Origin: Ostreococcus mediterraneus
Taxonomy: Eukaryota > Chlorophyta > Mamiellophyceae > Mamiellales > Bathycoccaceae
Reading direction: 5' to 3'
Length of the DNA stretch: 64,000 nucleotides
Assembly: GCA_012295225.1 (NCBI GenBank)
Contig: WMKK01000003.1
Location: 739,788-803,787, forward strand
Part shown: in pieces, positions 8,798 through 18,551 of the stretch
Position numbering within the stretch: the stretch's first letter is position 1
Layout of the letters: every line of letters begins with the position of its first letter
Position numbers and translations under genes: made by a program
Notes under the pieces: model-generated
Database searches by the model: none
What the model was told of the DNA's origin: nothing
What the model saw: the letters and a program-made list of their open reading frames with translations, nothing else

Positions 8798-10963
8798 CTA
8801 TTCGACGACGCGTTCGCGTTTCTCTCGTTTCGGCCGTTCCTTCTTCTGTCGTTTCGGCAACTCTCGCTCAAACGTCTCGTCCCAGCTCAATCCAGAGCGC
8901 CGGGCGGCGAGAATTTTCACCACCGCATCTATATTCAACACCGTGTGCGTTTGCTCGGGCTTGAATTCACGAATAGGCAGCCGCACGGCGCGCAAACCAG
9001 CATTCGTGGCGCGAGTGACGCTGGTGCGCATGCCTCTTGTGGCTAAATCCACGATGCCGCCGACGACATACACTTTGCCCGCGTCGACTTCATCCAGCGC
9101 TTCGTCCGCATCCGGAGACATGTACACGATGTCTTCCGGCGCGAAAACCTCTTCAACATCGCGGTCGTCCTTTTTAATGCAATCCCAGCGGTCACTAAAG
9201 AAGTATTCACGCGATTCTTCCGCGATTGGGCCTCGCCACGCGCAATACGTCAACGCTAAATTGTCGTTGCGGTGCGACACGCCGACGCACTCGCACAACT
9301 GCTTCGCCACGCTTCGACGCGCGCGCGTGGAATCTTGCTCGTACGACACATCTATGGCAATTCGCAACGCGTTGGGATTGGCGAAGCGGGCGTGAATATC
9401 GACTTTGGACTTTGACTTTTGCCACTTTTTCTCCTTTTTCCCGGCGGCGCGTTCGAGCGCCTCGTCCACGCTAAACAATGTCGCCGGCTCCAACGCCCCC
9501 GACGCGCTCTCGCCGAGCGCAATCGTCATAAACGATCGACCAAACCTACACAAACTCACATCGCTCACGTTTTTATATCCCATCGCGCGCATATCGTCGG
9601 CAATCGGTACGCCGCTGATGAATACGTGTCGGTCGGCGGCGTCTCGAAACGCCGTCAACATTGGCGCGTATTCGCTTGCAAACGCCCCCACGCTCGCCCG
9701 CCCATCGCCGTCGCCGCCACCAATCGCCACGCGGCGGCCGAATGGTAAATTACTCACTATTGCACCCACGCGCTTGTGCGAGCCGTAGGCGTCTTGAAAC
9801 GCATTCGGCTCGAGCGCGTCCCGTTCAACCGCTCGAGGCATCGTCGCGCTTCGTCCCGCTCTGGCGACAAAGTACCCGACGTTCGTCTTTGTCATCGCCA
9901 CTGCGCCAGGAGATATGTCACCGCCCGCCACGGCGAATCCACGCGTCCACGCGGCATGGAGCATGGTGCCAGAGCCACAGCACGGGTCGATGAGCGCGGC
10001 GGAGCCCGAGTCGACGTCAAACGCGGCTTCGCATCCAGCCGCGGCGACGTTCACGCACGCCAATGCAATTTCCGCCCGTGTGCCCGCACTAAAGTGCTGT
10101 GGCTTGCGCGCCCAATCCACCGCGCGTAAACTTAAGCTCGACGGTGCGTAGGACACTAAACCAAAGACGTAGCCTTGCGCAGATTCGATGACGGCGAAGC
10201 GCGCGACGTCCTCCGTCTGACGTTCGTCGCCTCGAGCTCGCGATAGCCCCGCGCCCCATGAATCAACGACGCGCCCGAACGCCGCACCCAACGCGTCAGA
10301 GCCCATACGGTGAGGATGTCTCGCCACGCAATCGTGAAAAAACGCCGTTTCCGGTGCGTTCACATGCGATGAAAACGTCACGCGCAACGTTTCGACGTCG
10401 GCGAGCAACGCCTCGGCGGTGTCCCTCGCGAACAAAGGCACAATTTCCGCGCGCAAACCCGCCGCGTGGCGCACCGCGCGCGCGTCTCCCATCGCGAGGA
10501 ACATGCCCACGCACAGACTGCGCGACGCACGCGTCATCGCGGCGATTTCGCACGCGTAGGCGTTGTAGACGTTTTCATTCTTGTGCGTCAGCAGCACGCG
10601 AGGCGCGCCCAGCTCACGCGCTTTCGCGCGCGCCGCGCCGCCGCCGCCGACGCCAAACGTCGTACATATGTCATCTACGATCGTGGCCGACGCCCCCCAT
10701 CGCGCGACGACGGCGTCGATGTCGAGTTCGCCGTGAATGTCGGGCGCCGCCGCGAAGGCGGGCGTGTTTTCAACGCTCTTCGTCGACGGGAACCGACCCA
10801 TCTTTGACGACTTTGACGCCTTCGTCGCGACCCGACGACGCGACGACGCCACACGCGGCTCTATGCGCGCGCATCGCGCGAAGCGCGCGAGCATCACGGC
10901 GCTGCGCGCGTCGCGAGGCGACGAATGAAGATGATGATGCATCGTCACTCCTCGCCTCTCCAT
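8798..10963 (-). CDS. Fused tRNA methyltransferase: UPF0020-type MTase plus Trm10 SPOUT domain
   Basis: 721 residues from ATG 10963, or 714 from the ATG at 10942. The first part (to about 510) is a Rossmann methyltransferase of the UPF0020/Trm11/THUMPD group: the lead-in KPQHFSAGTRAEIALACVN, motif I IDPCCGSGT near 324, and the catalytic-type loop SNLPFG near 404. The last 200 residues are a Trm10-type SPOUT domain: RIAIDVSYEQ, LTYCAWRG, EDIVYMSPDADEALDEVD, then KVYVVGGIVDLATRG with the knot-forming glycines, TVLNIDAVVKIL and a basic tail. Family knowledge: Trm10 makes m1G or m1A at position 9 of tRNA; Trm11 makes m2G10, and THUMPD3 makes m2G6. Both domains read in one uninterrupted frame. A presequence-like N-terminus (LARFARCARIEPRVASSRRRV) may target it to an organelle. 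Confidence 0.85.
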   Translation of the reverse strand: MERRGVTMHHHLHSSPRDARSAVMLARFARCARIEPRVASSRRRVATKASKSSKMGRFPSTKSVENTPAFAAAPDIHGELDIDAVVARWGASATIVDDICTTFGVGGGGAARAKARELGAPRVLLTHKNENVYNAYACEIAAMTRASRSLCVGMFLAMGDARAVRHAAGLRAEIVPLFARDTAEALLADVETLRVTFSSHVNAPETAFFHDCVARHPHRMGSDALGAAFGRVVDSWGAGLSRARGDERQTEDVARFAVIESAQGYVFGLVSYAPSSLSLRAVDWARKPQHFSAGTRAEIALACVNVAAAGCEAAFDVDSGSAALIDPCCGSGTMLHAAWTRGFAVAGGDISPGAVAMTKTNVGYFVARAGRSATMPRAVERDALEPNAFQDAYGSHKRVGAIVSNLPFGRRVAIGGGDGDGRASVGAFASEYAPMLTAFRDAADRHVFISGVPIADDMRAMGYKNVSDVSLCRFGRSFMTIALGESASGALEPATLFSVDEALERAAGKKEKKWQKSKSKVDIHARFANPNALRIAIDVSYEQDSTRARRSVAKQLCECVGVSHRNDNLALTYCAWRGPIAEESREYFFSDRWDCIKKDDRDVEEVFAPEDIVYMSPDADEALDEVDAGKVYVVGGIVDLATRGMRTSVTRATNAGLRAVRLPIREFKPEQTHTVLNIDAVVKILAARRSGLSWDETFERELPKRQKKERPKREKRERVVE

Positions 10964-11327
10964 GTCAACCGCACGCGAGCGCGCGCTCGAACGCGCGCTC
11001 GAGGCGTACGAAACCCCAAACACCGTCGTTCGCGCCGCACTCGATGCCTTTGACGCCGCGCGAGACGCGCCATCGGGCGAGCCGTTGCGTTTTGAAGATG
11101 CTCGCGTGGCGCTCGCGGAGCATGCGATTGTAGCCAGACGCCGCATGTCACGCGCCGCGGCGCCCATCGACGCCGCACGCGCGGCAGAGCGCGAATGTAA
11201 ATCATCTCGCGCGGGCGATGTCGATGCGAACGCGCTGAATCCAGTCGTGCGCTGCCCGAGATGTTCGAGAACGCTGGCGGCGAAGCGCGTAGCGTGGCAC
11301 CTCGAGCGGTGCGTGAGAGCGACTTAG
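10962..11327 (+). CDS. SGF11: Sgf11-like zinc-finger protein (SAGA deubiquitinase module)
   Basis: 121 residues. The C-terminus ends in the short zinc finger CPRCSRTLAAKRVAWHLERC, which matches the Sgf11/ATXN7L3 type (C-x2-C, then A-x-R-x-A-x-HLE-x-C). The N-terminus begins with two helices (ERALERALEAYETP and VVRAALDAFDAARD). Sgf11 anchors the Ubp8 deubiquitinase module to SAGA and helps remove ubiquitin from histone H2B in the nucleus. The size is near that of yeast Sgf11. The ATG lies in CATG 10961-10964, shared with the putative start of the divergent tRNA methyltransferase. The zinc finger is clear; full function is inferred from it. Confidence 0.72.
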   Translation: MSTARERALERALEAYETPNTVVRAALDAFDAARDAPSGEPLRFEDARVALAEHAIVARRRMSRAAAPIDAARAAERECKSSRAGDVDANALNPVVRCPRCSRTLAAKRVAWHLERCVRAT

Positions 11328-11410
11328 CCCGCACAACGCGCCGCGAGGTACGCTCGGCGGAGCGTGGGATAGATAGATACTGTGTATATATACGCGCCGG
11401 TGTGGTCGAG

Positions 11411-11836
11411 ATGAAGGGGCATAACCCGCAAGCGCAAGGCATGAAGTGGTTCGCTCGGGTGAAGCGCGCGGCAAAGCGAGAAAAGGAAGAGAAAAGCGCG
11501 TGGGGCGAGCGCGACGACGGCGACGACGACGATAACGATGATGTCGGCAAACCGAACGCATCGTCGTCGACGCATGCGGCGCCGAAAGCAGCGCGCGCGG
11601 TGGTGAATCCACTCGCCGTGGACGAGCGGTTGGCCAAGTCGCGAACGCGCGAGGTCAAGCTCAAAGGTAAAAAGAGAAAGAGGACCTCCTACGCGGTGGA
11701 TAAGGTTGACCTCCAACGCGCCGGGGCGTTGCCGAAGAAAAAGAGGACGTCGACGACGTCGGTAACGGACGGTGCGAGGCCAAAGTATGCGCACGGGAAC
11801 CCTTTCGCGGCGTTGGCGAGACGGCAGCCGTCGTAG
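11411..11836 (+). CDS. Small basic protein, unknown (possible nuclear protein)
   Basis: 141 residues from ATG 11411. It starts MKGHNPQAQGMKWFARVKRA, followed by an acidic run (RDDGDDDDNDD), two basic patches that could be nuclear localisation signals (KLKGKKRKR, LPKKKR) and a C-terminal HGNPFAALARR. I do not recognise the family. The conserved-looking ends with a disordered middle are typical of small nuclear or nucleolar proteins. It follows the Sgf11-like gene by 83 bases on the same strand and converges on the CCDC6-like gene. Confidence 0.6.
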   Translation: MKGHNPQAQGMKWFARVKRAAKREKEEKSAWGERDDGDDDDNDDVGKPNASSSTHAAPKAARAVVNPLAVDERLAKSRTREVKLKGKKRKRTSYAVDKVDLQRAGALPKKKRTSTTSVTDGARPKYAHGNPFAALARRQPS

Positions 11837-11962
11837 ACGGCGCCCGACTTAGAATGACATTCCACGCAGCGCCGGGTGCGCAATGTACAGAATCATGTTG
11901 TAATATTATTGATAGAAATAGTAGTTGTACCGTATCGCGCGTATCGTACATGTGTCTTCGTC

Positions 11963-12856
11963 TCACGCCGGAGGCGCGGGCGCTTTATTGACGCCTGGAG
12001 GCGCATTCGAAGTTGAATTGACGCGGAGCCCGCCTTGCGGTCCGAGCGTGCGTAAACTCCCACCCGTGCCAGAAAATCGTCGTCTTCCCGGGCTTATACT
12101 CTCGCGATCGCTCGTAAACGGCGACGTTTCCGCCGACGGTCTCGAACGCGAATTCGCTCGTCCAAAATACGTCCCCGTTCTCGCCCCCGCTCGCGTCGGG
12201 CTCCCCACGCCGTGTTCGTCGTCTCCCCACCCCTCGGAATCCGAAAACGCGCTAAAAGTCCCACCGAGAGCCTTGATTTGTCGCTCCAAGTACCGATTCC
12301 GCTTGAGCAACAACGAAATCTGTCCCTGAAGTACGTTGACGACGTGCTCTTCTTCGCTCTCGAGCGCCACCTCAATGCTCACCTTTTCACTCTTCAGCCG
12401 CTCGGTTTCAATGCTCGTGCGCATTAAATCTCCACGCAAGCGGTCACGCTCTTTTGAAATCGTCTTTTGCTCGCGCCCGAGGCTTTCGAGCGCGGTTTGG
12501 AGCTTATTCACCATGTGTTCTTGCTCAGTCTCGCACGCGCGTTCGAGCGCCACCTTTTCACTCTGTAACGCATTTAACCGTCGCTGTAAGTTATTCGTCA
12601 AGAACTCCTCCTCGCGCTCGACGCGCAGGGCGAGTTCCTTTTTCTCGCTCTCCACTTTGGCCACCTTGGCCATGAGCATGTTGGATAAAAACTCTTCTTC
12701 TTCGTCGACTTTGGCAGCCAAGGTTTCGGCGAGCGTCTTCGCGGCGACGAGGCGGGACTCGACGGATGCGCGTTTCTGGCGCTCCGATGCGAGTTCGGCG
12801 ACGAGCGCGTCGACGCGGGCCTTGAGGGCGGTGGCGTCGACGTCCGGATCGGACAT
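11963..12856 (-). CDS. CCDC6-like coiled-coil protein
   Basis: 297 residues. Residues 10-195 form a long coiled coil built from repeats of the type EKVxLERxCExEQEHMVNKLQ: DEEEEFLSNMLMAKV, REEEFLTNNLQRR, ETEQEHMVNKLQ and ESEEEHVVNVLQ. That E-x-E-(E/H)-x-x-x-N-x-L rhythm is the hallmark of the CCDC6 (DUF2046) family, whose human member acts in checkpoint and damage signalling. The C-terminal 90 residues are Ser/Pro/Gly-rich with phosphosite-like SPTR and SPGRRRFSGTGG. Cell role in algae is unknown. It is followed on the same strand by the SNF2 gene 170 bases upstream. Confidence 0.85.
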   Translation of the reverse strand: MSDPDVDATALKARVDALVAELASERQKRASVESRLVAAKTLAETLAAKVDEEEEFLSNMLMAKVAKVESEKKELALRVEREEEFLTNNLQRRLNALQSEKVALERACETEQEHMVNKLQTALESLGREQKTISKERDRLRGDLMRTSIETERLKSEKVSIEVALESEEEHVVNVLQGQISLLLKRNRYLERQIKALGGTFSAFSDSEGWGDDEHGVGSPTRAGARTGTYFGRANSRSRPSAETSPFTSDRESISPGRRRFSGTGGSLRTLGPQGGLRVNSTSNAPPGVNKAPAPPA

Positions 12857-13026
12857 CTTCGGCGCGCGTGAGGTTGCGAGTGCGCGGCGAGAAGTGAGGA
12901 ATATCCCTCAGCCGTTTGGTGTTTCACCGTCGTATTGGTACACACGTCCCCAAACTTTTAAATGTCTTGGGGGAAACTACGCGCTATGGCTAGTGTTGAC
13001 GCAGCTTTGCGTCGAAATATAATGGC

Positions 13027-16000
13027 TCATCCGAATTCGTCGATGGGGCCGTCGGTGGTGTCGTAATCGGCGTATTTTGGATTGGCGACGCGTTCGCGAT
13101 GACTCAGCGCGTCCCAATTCGCCACCGTCGGGGCTAACCGTTTCAATGCTTGCGCGAAAGAGACGTCCGGGCCGACGCCGCCGTGGCGAACGACGGACCA
13201 AAAGACGCGAGGCGAAGCGACAGCCATGGCTGACGGGGCGAGATTGGCGCGGCTGTTGCCATCGGCGACTGCCACGGCGAGGATGAAAGCTAACATGGAG
13301 GCTGGGACGTCCGCCACGCAATCGCTGCGTTCGGTATGCGCCAGCTTGCCTTGCGCGACGTCAGGAGCGGAGTATTTCACTACGATGCGGCCATCCGAGA
13401 GGGTGGTGTACGTCACGGCGCCGGCGCGGGCAGCGGAAACTTTAGCATCTCCTTCGGCTTGCTGCGCGCGCTCGTCTATTATTGCCTTGAAGGCGTCTTG
13501 CAACGAGCGAACCGTCGGATCTGTGGCGTGCGCGTTCTTCGCCATGGCTTCAGCGGCGCGGAGTAAATCAACAGACATCGCCGCGCCAGTGTTGCTCGAG
13601 CCGTCGGCGCCGTTTGCGTCGGGATCTTGGAGCATGACGTCGGCGCTCGTTTCAGCCGCTCGTAATTGCGCCGAAAGACGTCTGCGCACCGCCGCGTCGA
13701 GCGTCGCCGCATCCGCCTGGCGTCGTTTCTTCGCGTTCGTCTTTGACACCGACGGCACGACTTCTGTGGTCTTTATCGCCGGTGCCATGACGGACGCGCC
13801 GTCCGCGCTCGCGTCTACATCCTCAGGCGCGCAGCCTTTGGCGTCCCGTAACGAAATCAAGTCGTTATCGCGCACGCCCAAAAGCGCAATCGACGTCGAT
13901 AAATGCCGCGCCTCGAGCGCACGCGGTGGAAACCCACACGAGATGACGTACGCATCTATCGACGAGAGCGCGAGACGTTGTGCGATTCTGGCTTGCATCG
14001 CAGACGCTGTCGTTTTCCCGCCATTTGGTAGCGTAAAGCTCTTCACGACGCCAGAGTCGTTTGGGTCGCGGATGCGCAAATTCCACGGTTCCGCGCGCGC
14101 CTCTCCGTCATGTTCGTCACCGCCGACGATGGTTTCAACGCGTTGCTGTTTCATTGCCTTCTCCGACATGTCTCGCACGCTCGCCTCGATGGCGTCTCGC
14201 ATTTGGCGCCGCTCTTCTATTTCAAACTTTTTATACATCGAGCCGAGCGTTCGACCGCCTCCGACTCTGTCTCGGCTTGCGTCGGCGCGTTCGAGCCGTT
14301 CGAAGTGTTCTCGCACCGCGTGCGCGCGCTGCTCTGCCGCGGCATCTGCGGCATTGGAAGACACGAGCTGTAATCGTTCTAAGATTCTCCGTCTCGAGAG
14401 CGCCTCTGTCGCAACCGTCGGCGCCACGTCGGCTCGGAGCCCGTCGTCATCGTCTGGCGTCTCTTTGGCATTCTTCTTCCCTCGCAATTCCGTCTGTACT
14501 TCAAGCAACGTCTCCTCCGCCGTACCGCGCATCGCGAGCACGTACACGCGCACTTCATCCTTCTGTCCCATGCGATGTGCGCGCGATACCACTTGCGCTT
14601 CGAGCGAGGCGTTTGACAACGGCTCCATCAACACCACGACGCTCGCGAAACTCAAATCCAACCCTTCCGCGGATTTTTGATCGACAATGAGCGTTGTCAC
14701 GTCCGGATTGGCGCGAAAACGCGCGAGCGCGCGGTCTTTATCACGCCGGGTGAGCCCGAGTCGAGATAACGTTTCAAACGGCACGCGCGCGCCGGTGAGC
14801 GCCAAGTCCACTGCGTGCACGTGCGTAGAAAAATTGCTGTAAATGATGCACTTTTTCGGATACGGCGCGCCGGGCGCGAGGTATTCTCGCGGAATAATCG
14901 GCGCCGCGGTGTGTAATCGTCCTCGTCGTCGTCGGCGTCGACCACTATCATCGGATACGGCGTTGAGATCGATTGTGCCACGCCAACCAGGCACGCGTTC
15001 GCTCGTGCCCAACGCGTCCCGAGCGAAAAACTGGTCCCGTTCGTCCCTCGCCCGCGCAAGCTCCGCATCCGCCGCGCACCCAATCGATCGCAACAGCGTC
15101 AATAAGTGGTCTAATTTACTCGACGTTCCTTGCGCTTTGACTTCATCGCCTTCGCTGACGCTCCATCCGAGCTGCTGGTACGAAGGTTGAAGCTCGATGA
15201 GGTCTTGAGGCACGCGTTGCAGCGGCGCGGCGTTGGTTTCATTGGGCGTCGCGTCTTGCATTTCGTAACTCGACCCACACACTGGACATCCTCGAGGCGC
15301 GCGTGCGACACCTTCGGGAAGAACGATATCGTCGTCCTTCGTGTCGTCGTTCATCGTGCGTCCGGAGCGTCGGTCGTGGAGTACGCACGCGCAGCACAAG
15401 ACGTGCGCGCACGGCGTCACCATCGGATACGTGACTTCGCGTAAACACAAATCGCACGCCCCCTTACACTGCACAAGCGCCGGACAGATGCGCTTCACGC
15501 GCTCCTCGCGTGTGTCTCCACGTATGTTGCGCTTTTCGAGCGCGATGCGGACGTCACGAATCGTTTCTTCGAATTCCACCGGGTCGAATTTCACCGGCAT
15601 GCGGCCAACCACGCACGCGGCTTCGCGAAGGTTGTTCACCGCGACGGATGCCTCGCGAACGTTTTTCGGGTGCAGCAGCGACTGCACGTGATTCGGGTCG
15701 CCCCAATCGGCGAGTAATAAGCTGCGCTTGACGTGGGCGACGATACCGTTGTAGCTTTCGGCGTGAGCGTCGCTAAATGGGAGCATGACGGTGGAGCGCG
15801 AGAGCGGCGGCAACGCGATGTGGCATTTACACGTGCGCACCATGCATCTACGTAAGACGTCACCGAGGCGCTCCACCGCGTCAGCTTGCGCGAGCGGGTC
15901 AGAGCCTTCGAGTGGACGCTGTACAGCGTGCGTCCACGCCGCGGCGTGCGCGCCGTAGGGCGGGTGCCGTAAGAAATTCAAGAGCGGTTGTAAATGCGCC

Positions 16001-18381
16001 GTGCCCGCGCCCTTGAGCGTGGTCGGCGTCGGCGTGCCCGTCATGAGCCAACGCGCGTGCGCCTTGAGCGCGCACGCCACCGAGAGACGGTTCGTAATCG
16101 ATAACGTCTTGCTCAGTTGGTGTCCTTCGTCGAGAATGACGCGTTGCCAGAAGATACGCAAGAGTGGCGTGTCAATGTTTGTGAATTCGCTGGACAGCCG
16201 GTCGAGGGTCATGATGACGACGTCAAATTTGTTGGCCAATTCGCGCGCGTCGAATGAAGCTAAATCATCCACCGCGGTGTACCGCGCGCTCGTGCGAACG
16301 CGCACGTCGTGTTCGAGCTTGATGGTATCGTCGTCGTCGTCGTCGTTATTATCGTCAACGGCGCCGTCCTCGCTCTTGCGACGCTTGTCCAGCACGGCGA
16401 CGCGAGGCGCGGCGCTCGACGTCCCGCTCGCGCAAAATGCAATTTGTTGCAACCAGTGCGCGATGAGCACCGACGGCACGACGACAAGCGTCGCACTTGA
16501 GAGCCATACGCGCGTCGGTTCGTCACCGCCGCGGTTATCGACGATGCGAATGGCGTCGTATAACGCTCGTTTGTCTAAGATTAAATCCTCATCCGACGTC
16601 CCGGGCGGTCCGTACGGGATTGAGTTCTCCAGTCGCGCCATTTCTGGCTTGCGCTCTAATCCGAGCGCGCGAAACACCGGCGGCTGATCGTCGTTTCTAC
16701 GAAACAGTGGCATCGACAGCGGCATGGCGTGCGAGACTTCGACAGTGTTTTCTAAAATGTAATCCACCACGTCTACGACGACGGCGCGGCCGATGTAGAG
16801 CACGCAATTGCGGAGCACGGACTCAAAATGGGACGTGTTGCGCTTTAATCGCGCGGAATCGTCGCGTAAGCCATCTCGTGCGATAAATCCAAGAGGTGCG
16901 GCGAATGCTCCGCATTCTAAACGCGTTTGCCACGCGGGATTTGTACCTTCAATGGTTGACGCCGCCAAAGCGTCGTGCGCGCGCTTGGCTTCAACGCGAG
17001 AGCGTTTGGCGCTCGACACCATCGTCGTGCCGTACAGACCATCCTTGTGCACGGCAGCAAAGTAGCCTACTGGTGTGTTTCCACCCGAGCGTTTGCTTCG
17101 CCGCAAGCCGGATGAGTTTCCACGTCCTCCGCTGCTCAATGATTTCGCCGGCGGCGTCGCCAGCGCTCCGCCTGGTGATTCATCGAGTAATTTCGGCACG
17201 CTCTGATGCGACGGCGACCCATACGCGTCGTTCGTCAACGCAGCCGTTTCTTCGTAATACCAGCTCTCACCACTCTGCCGCGCGGTGTGCCCAGACGGTG
17301 GGTTCGGGCGCCATCCGCGTCGAGCGAGCACGAGCGCCAAAATCGTGACAGTTTTCCCCAGCCCCGGCTCGTCGCACAGCATTCCACCCGGTGAATCCCC
17401 GTACGTCTCTGGCTCCACCGCGCGCACCTCGCCTCGAAGAGTATTGAGCCACAATACGCTGCCATCCTCCTTGCACCGCAGACGCCGCCATACGGGGTCG
17501 ATGACGCTCGGTAAACGTGCGCGCTCGCGTCTTCGCATCCATCCCAACGCCGCGCGTTGGTGCGGATGCAACGTCAACGCCAATTCCGCCGATGTCTCAT
17601 CCACGCGCGAGCGAAAGCCGCGACACGTCATTGCAAGCGCGCTTGCGCATTTGGCGTCTAAAAATCCTAATATTCTCTGCAACACGTCCTCTGGGAGATC
17701 ACCCGCGCAGAGGTAACCAGGCGTCGCCGGCGAAATCGGCGCGTGCGTTGTTTTTAATTCCGGCCTAAGTGCCTCCAACGTCGCGCTCAGCGTCGCCTTG
17801 CGATCGCCAACGTGCGTGTGACATCCAATGACGCCACAAAAGCCGGTGCGTATCGGCGCACACATCGCACGCGCGTGTCTATCCTCGTCTTTGAGTGACC
17901 AATCGCACGCGGCGTGGGACAACGCGCGCGCCGTCGCCGACTTGACCCGTCCAAACACCGATCCAAATCGCTCGGCGCGCACGACATCGTCCGCGAGCTC
18001 AAAATAGACCACACACACGACGCGACACGCGCAATTACCGCGCGATTCGCCATCGTCTGACGATACACGGTCGATGTCCCCGTCGCCGACGCCGCCGACG
18101 CCCACCGCCTCCACGCGCGCGACACTCGGCCCCAACGCCGCCACAGCTGACGCGAACCCACCGCGCGCGCTCGCCCGAAACATCCATCGCGCATCGTCGT
18201 CCGCGCGCGTCACGCGCACGTCGAACGCATCCGCACCCATGGCTGTCGTCGTCATCGTTTTGTGTCCACCGTTGTCCAACAAAAGCTCGAGCTCGAGCGC
18301 ATCGCCCGCGCGCACGCCCTCAACATCGCCGCGCTCGCGCGCATCGAGCGCGAAATACGCGTACCCGAGCGTGCGCGTCAT
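13027..18381 (-). CDS. F-box / SNF2 ATPase / RING / UBX-like giant protein
   Basis: 1784 residues from ATG 18381; an alternative ATG lies at 18531. The whole 5.4 kb reads without a stop. Domains in order: an F-box (LPEDVLQRILGFLD) near 225-260; SNF2 motif I (DEPGLGKT) near 330; a long insert; motif II (ILDEGHQLSK) near 745; a RING finger (CDLCLREVTYPMVTPCAHVLCCACV ... CPVCG) near 970-1045; and the helicase C-terminal domain near 1175-1275 with SRAHRMGQ. F-box plus SNF2 plus RING is the layout of an Arabidopsis protein family. Near 1430-1515 comes a UBX/ubiquitin-like fold (FTLPNGGKTTASAMQARIA ... FPPRAL), then a predicted helical C-terminal module I cannot name. The likely role is chromatin remodelling or ubiquitin ligase action. 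The C-terminal half may be a lineage-specific fusion. Confidence 0.87.
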   Translation of the reverse strand: MTRTLGYAYFALDARERGDVEGVRAGDALELELLLDNGGHKTMTTTAMGADAFDVRVTRADDDARWMFRASARGGFASAVAALGPSVARVEAVGVGGVGDGDIDRVSSDDGESRGNCACRVVCVVYFELADDVVRAERFGSVFGRVKSATARALSHAACDWSLKDEDRHARAMCAPIRTGFCGVIGCHTHVGDRKATLSATLEALRPELKTTHAPISPATPGYLCAGDLPEDVLQRILGFLDAKCASALAMTCRGFRSRVDETSAELALTLHPHQRAALGWMRRRERARLPSVIDPVWRRLRCKEDGSVLWLNTLRGEVRAVEPETYGDSPGGMLCDEPGLGKTVTILALVLARRGWRPNPPSGHTARQSGESWYYEETAALTNDAYGSPSHQSVPKLLDESPGGALATPPAKSLSSGGRGNSSGLRRSKRSGGNTPVGYFAAVHKDGLYGTTMVSSAKRSRVEAKRAHDALAASTIEGTNPAWQTRLECGAFAAPLGFIARDGLRDDSARLKRNTSHFESVLRNCVLYIGRAVVVDVVDYILENTVEVSHAMPLSMPLFRRNDDQPPVFRALGLERKPEMARLENSIPYGPPGTSDEDLILDKRALYDAIRIVDNRGGDEPTRVWLSSATLVVVPSVLIAHWLQQIAFCASGTSSAAPRVAVLDKRRKSEDGAVDDNNDDDDDDTIKLEHDVRVRTSARYTAVDDLASFDARELANKFDVVIMTLDRLSSEFTNIDTPLLRIFWQRVILDEGHQLSKTLSITNRLSVACALKAHARWLMTGTPTPTTLKGAGTAHLQPLLNFLRHPPYGAHAAAWTHAVQRPLEGSDPLAQADAVERLGDVLRRCMVRTCKCHIALPPLSRSTVMLPFSDAHAESYNGIVAHVKRSLLLADWGDPNHVQSLLHPKNVREASVAVNNLREAACVVGRMPVKFDPVEFEETIRDVRIALEKRNIRGDTREERVKRICPALVQCKGACDLCLREVTYPMVTPCAHVLCCACVLHDRRSGRTMNDDTKDDDIVLPEGVARAPRGCPVCGSSYEMQDATPNETNAAPLQRVPQDLIELQPSYQQLGWSVSEGDEVKAQGTSSKLDHLLTLLRSIGCAADAELARARDERDQFFARDALGTSERVPGWRGTIDLNAVSDDSGRRRRRRGRLHTAAPIIPREYLAPGAPYPKKCIIYSNFSTHVHAVDLALTGARVPFETLSRLGLTRRDKDRALARFRANPDVTTLIVDQKSAEGLDLSFASVVVLMEPLSNASLEAQVVSRAHRMGQKDEVRVYVLAMRGTAEETLLEVQTELRGKKNAKETPDDDDGLRADVAPTVATEALSRRRILERLQLVSSNAADAAAEQRAHAVREHFERLERADASRDRVGGGRTLGSMYKKFEIEERRQMRDAIEASVRDMSEKAMKQQRVETIVGGDEHDGEARAEPWNLRIRDPNDSGVVKSFTLPNGGKTTASAMQARIAQRLALSSIDAYVISCGFPPRALEARHLSTSIALLGVRDNDLISLRDAKGCAPEDVDASADGASVMAPAIKTTEVVPSVSKTNAKKRRQADAATLDAAVRRRLSAQLRAAETSADVMLQDPDANGADGSSNTGAAMSVDLLRAAEAMAKNAHATDPTVRSLQDAFKAIIDERAQQAEGDAKVSAARAGAVTYTTLSDGRIVVKYSAPDVAQGKLAHTERSDCVADVPASMLAFILAVAVADGNSRANLAPSAMAVASPRVFWSVVRHGGVGPDVSFAQALKRLAPTVANWDALSHRERVANPKYADYDTTDGPIDEFG

Positions 18382-18551
18382 CGTCCACCGCCTCGCGCGC
18401 GCGCACGCGACGACGTGCGGCGCCCGGCGTCGCGCTCTGTCGCGCGCGGCGTGTTTTGCTCTGACGCCATTCCGCGCTCGTCGGCGCGCGCTCGTCGCCG
18501 CCTCGTCGCGCTCGAGCGCGCGCGTTCGCATCGTACACACCACCGCATCCC

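Noticed and set aside
13226-14680. 484-residue plus-strand open frame
   Set aside because: Antisense to the SNF2 helicase C-terminal region; composition is Ser/Ala-rich with no motif.
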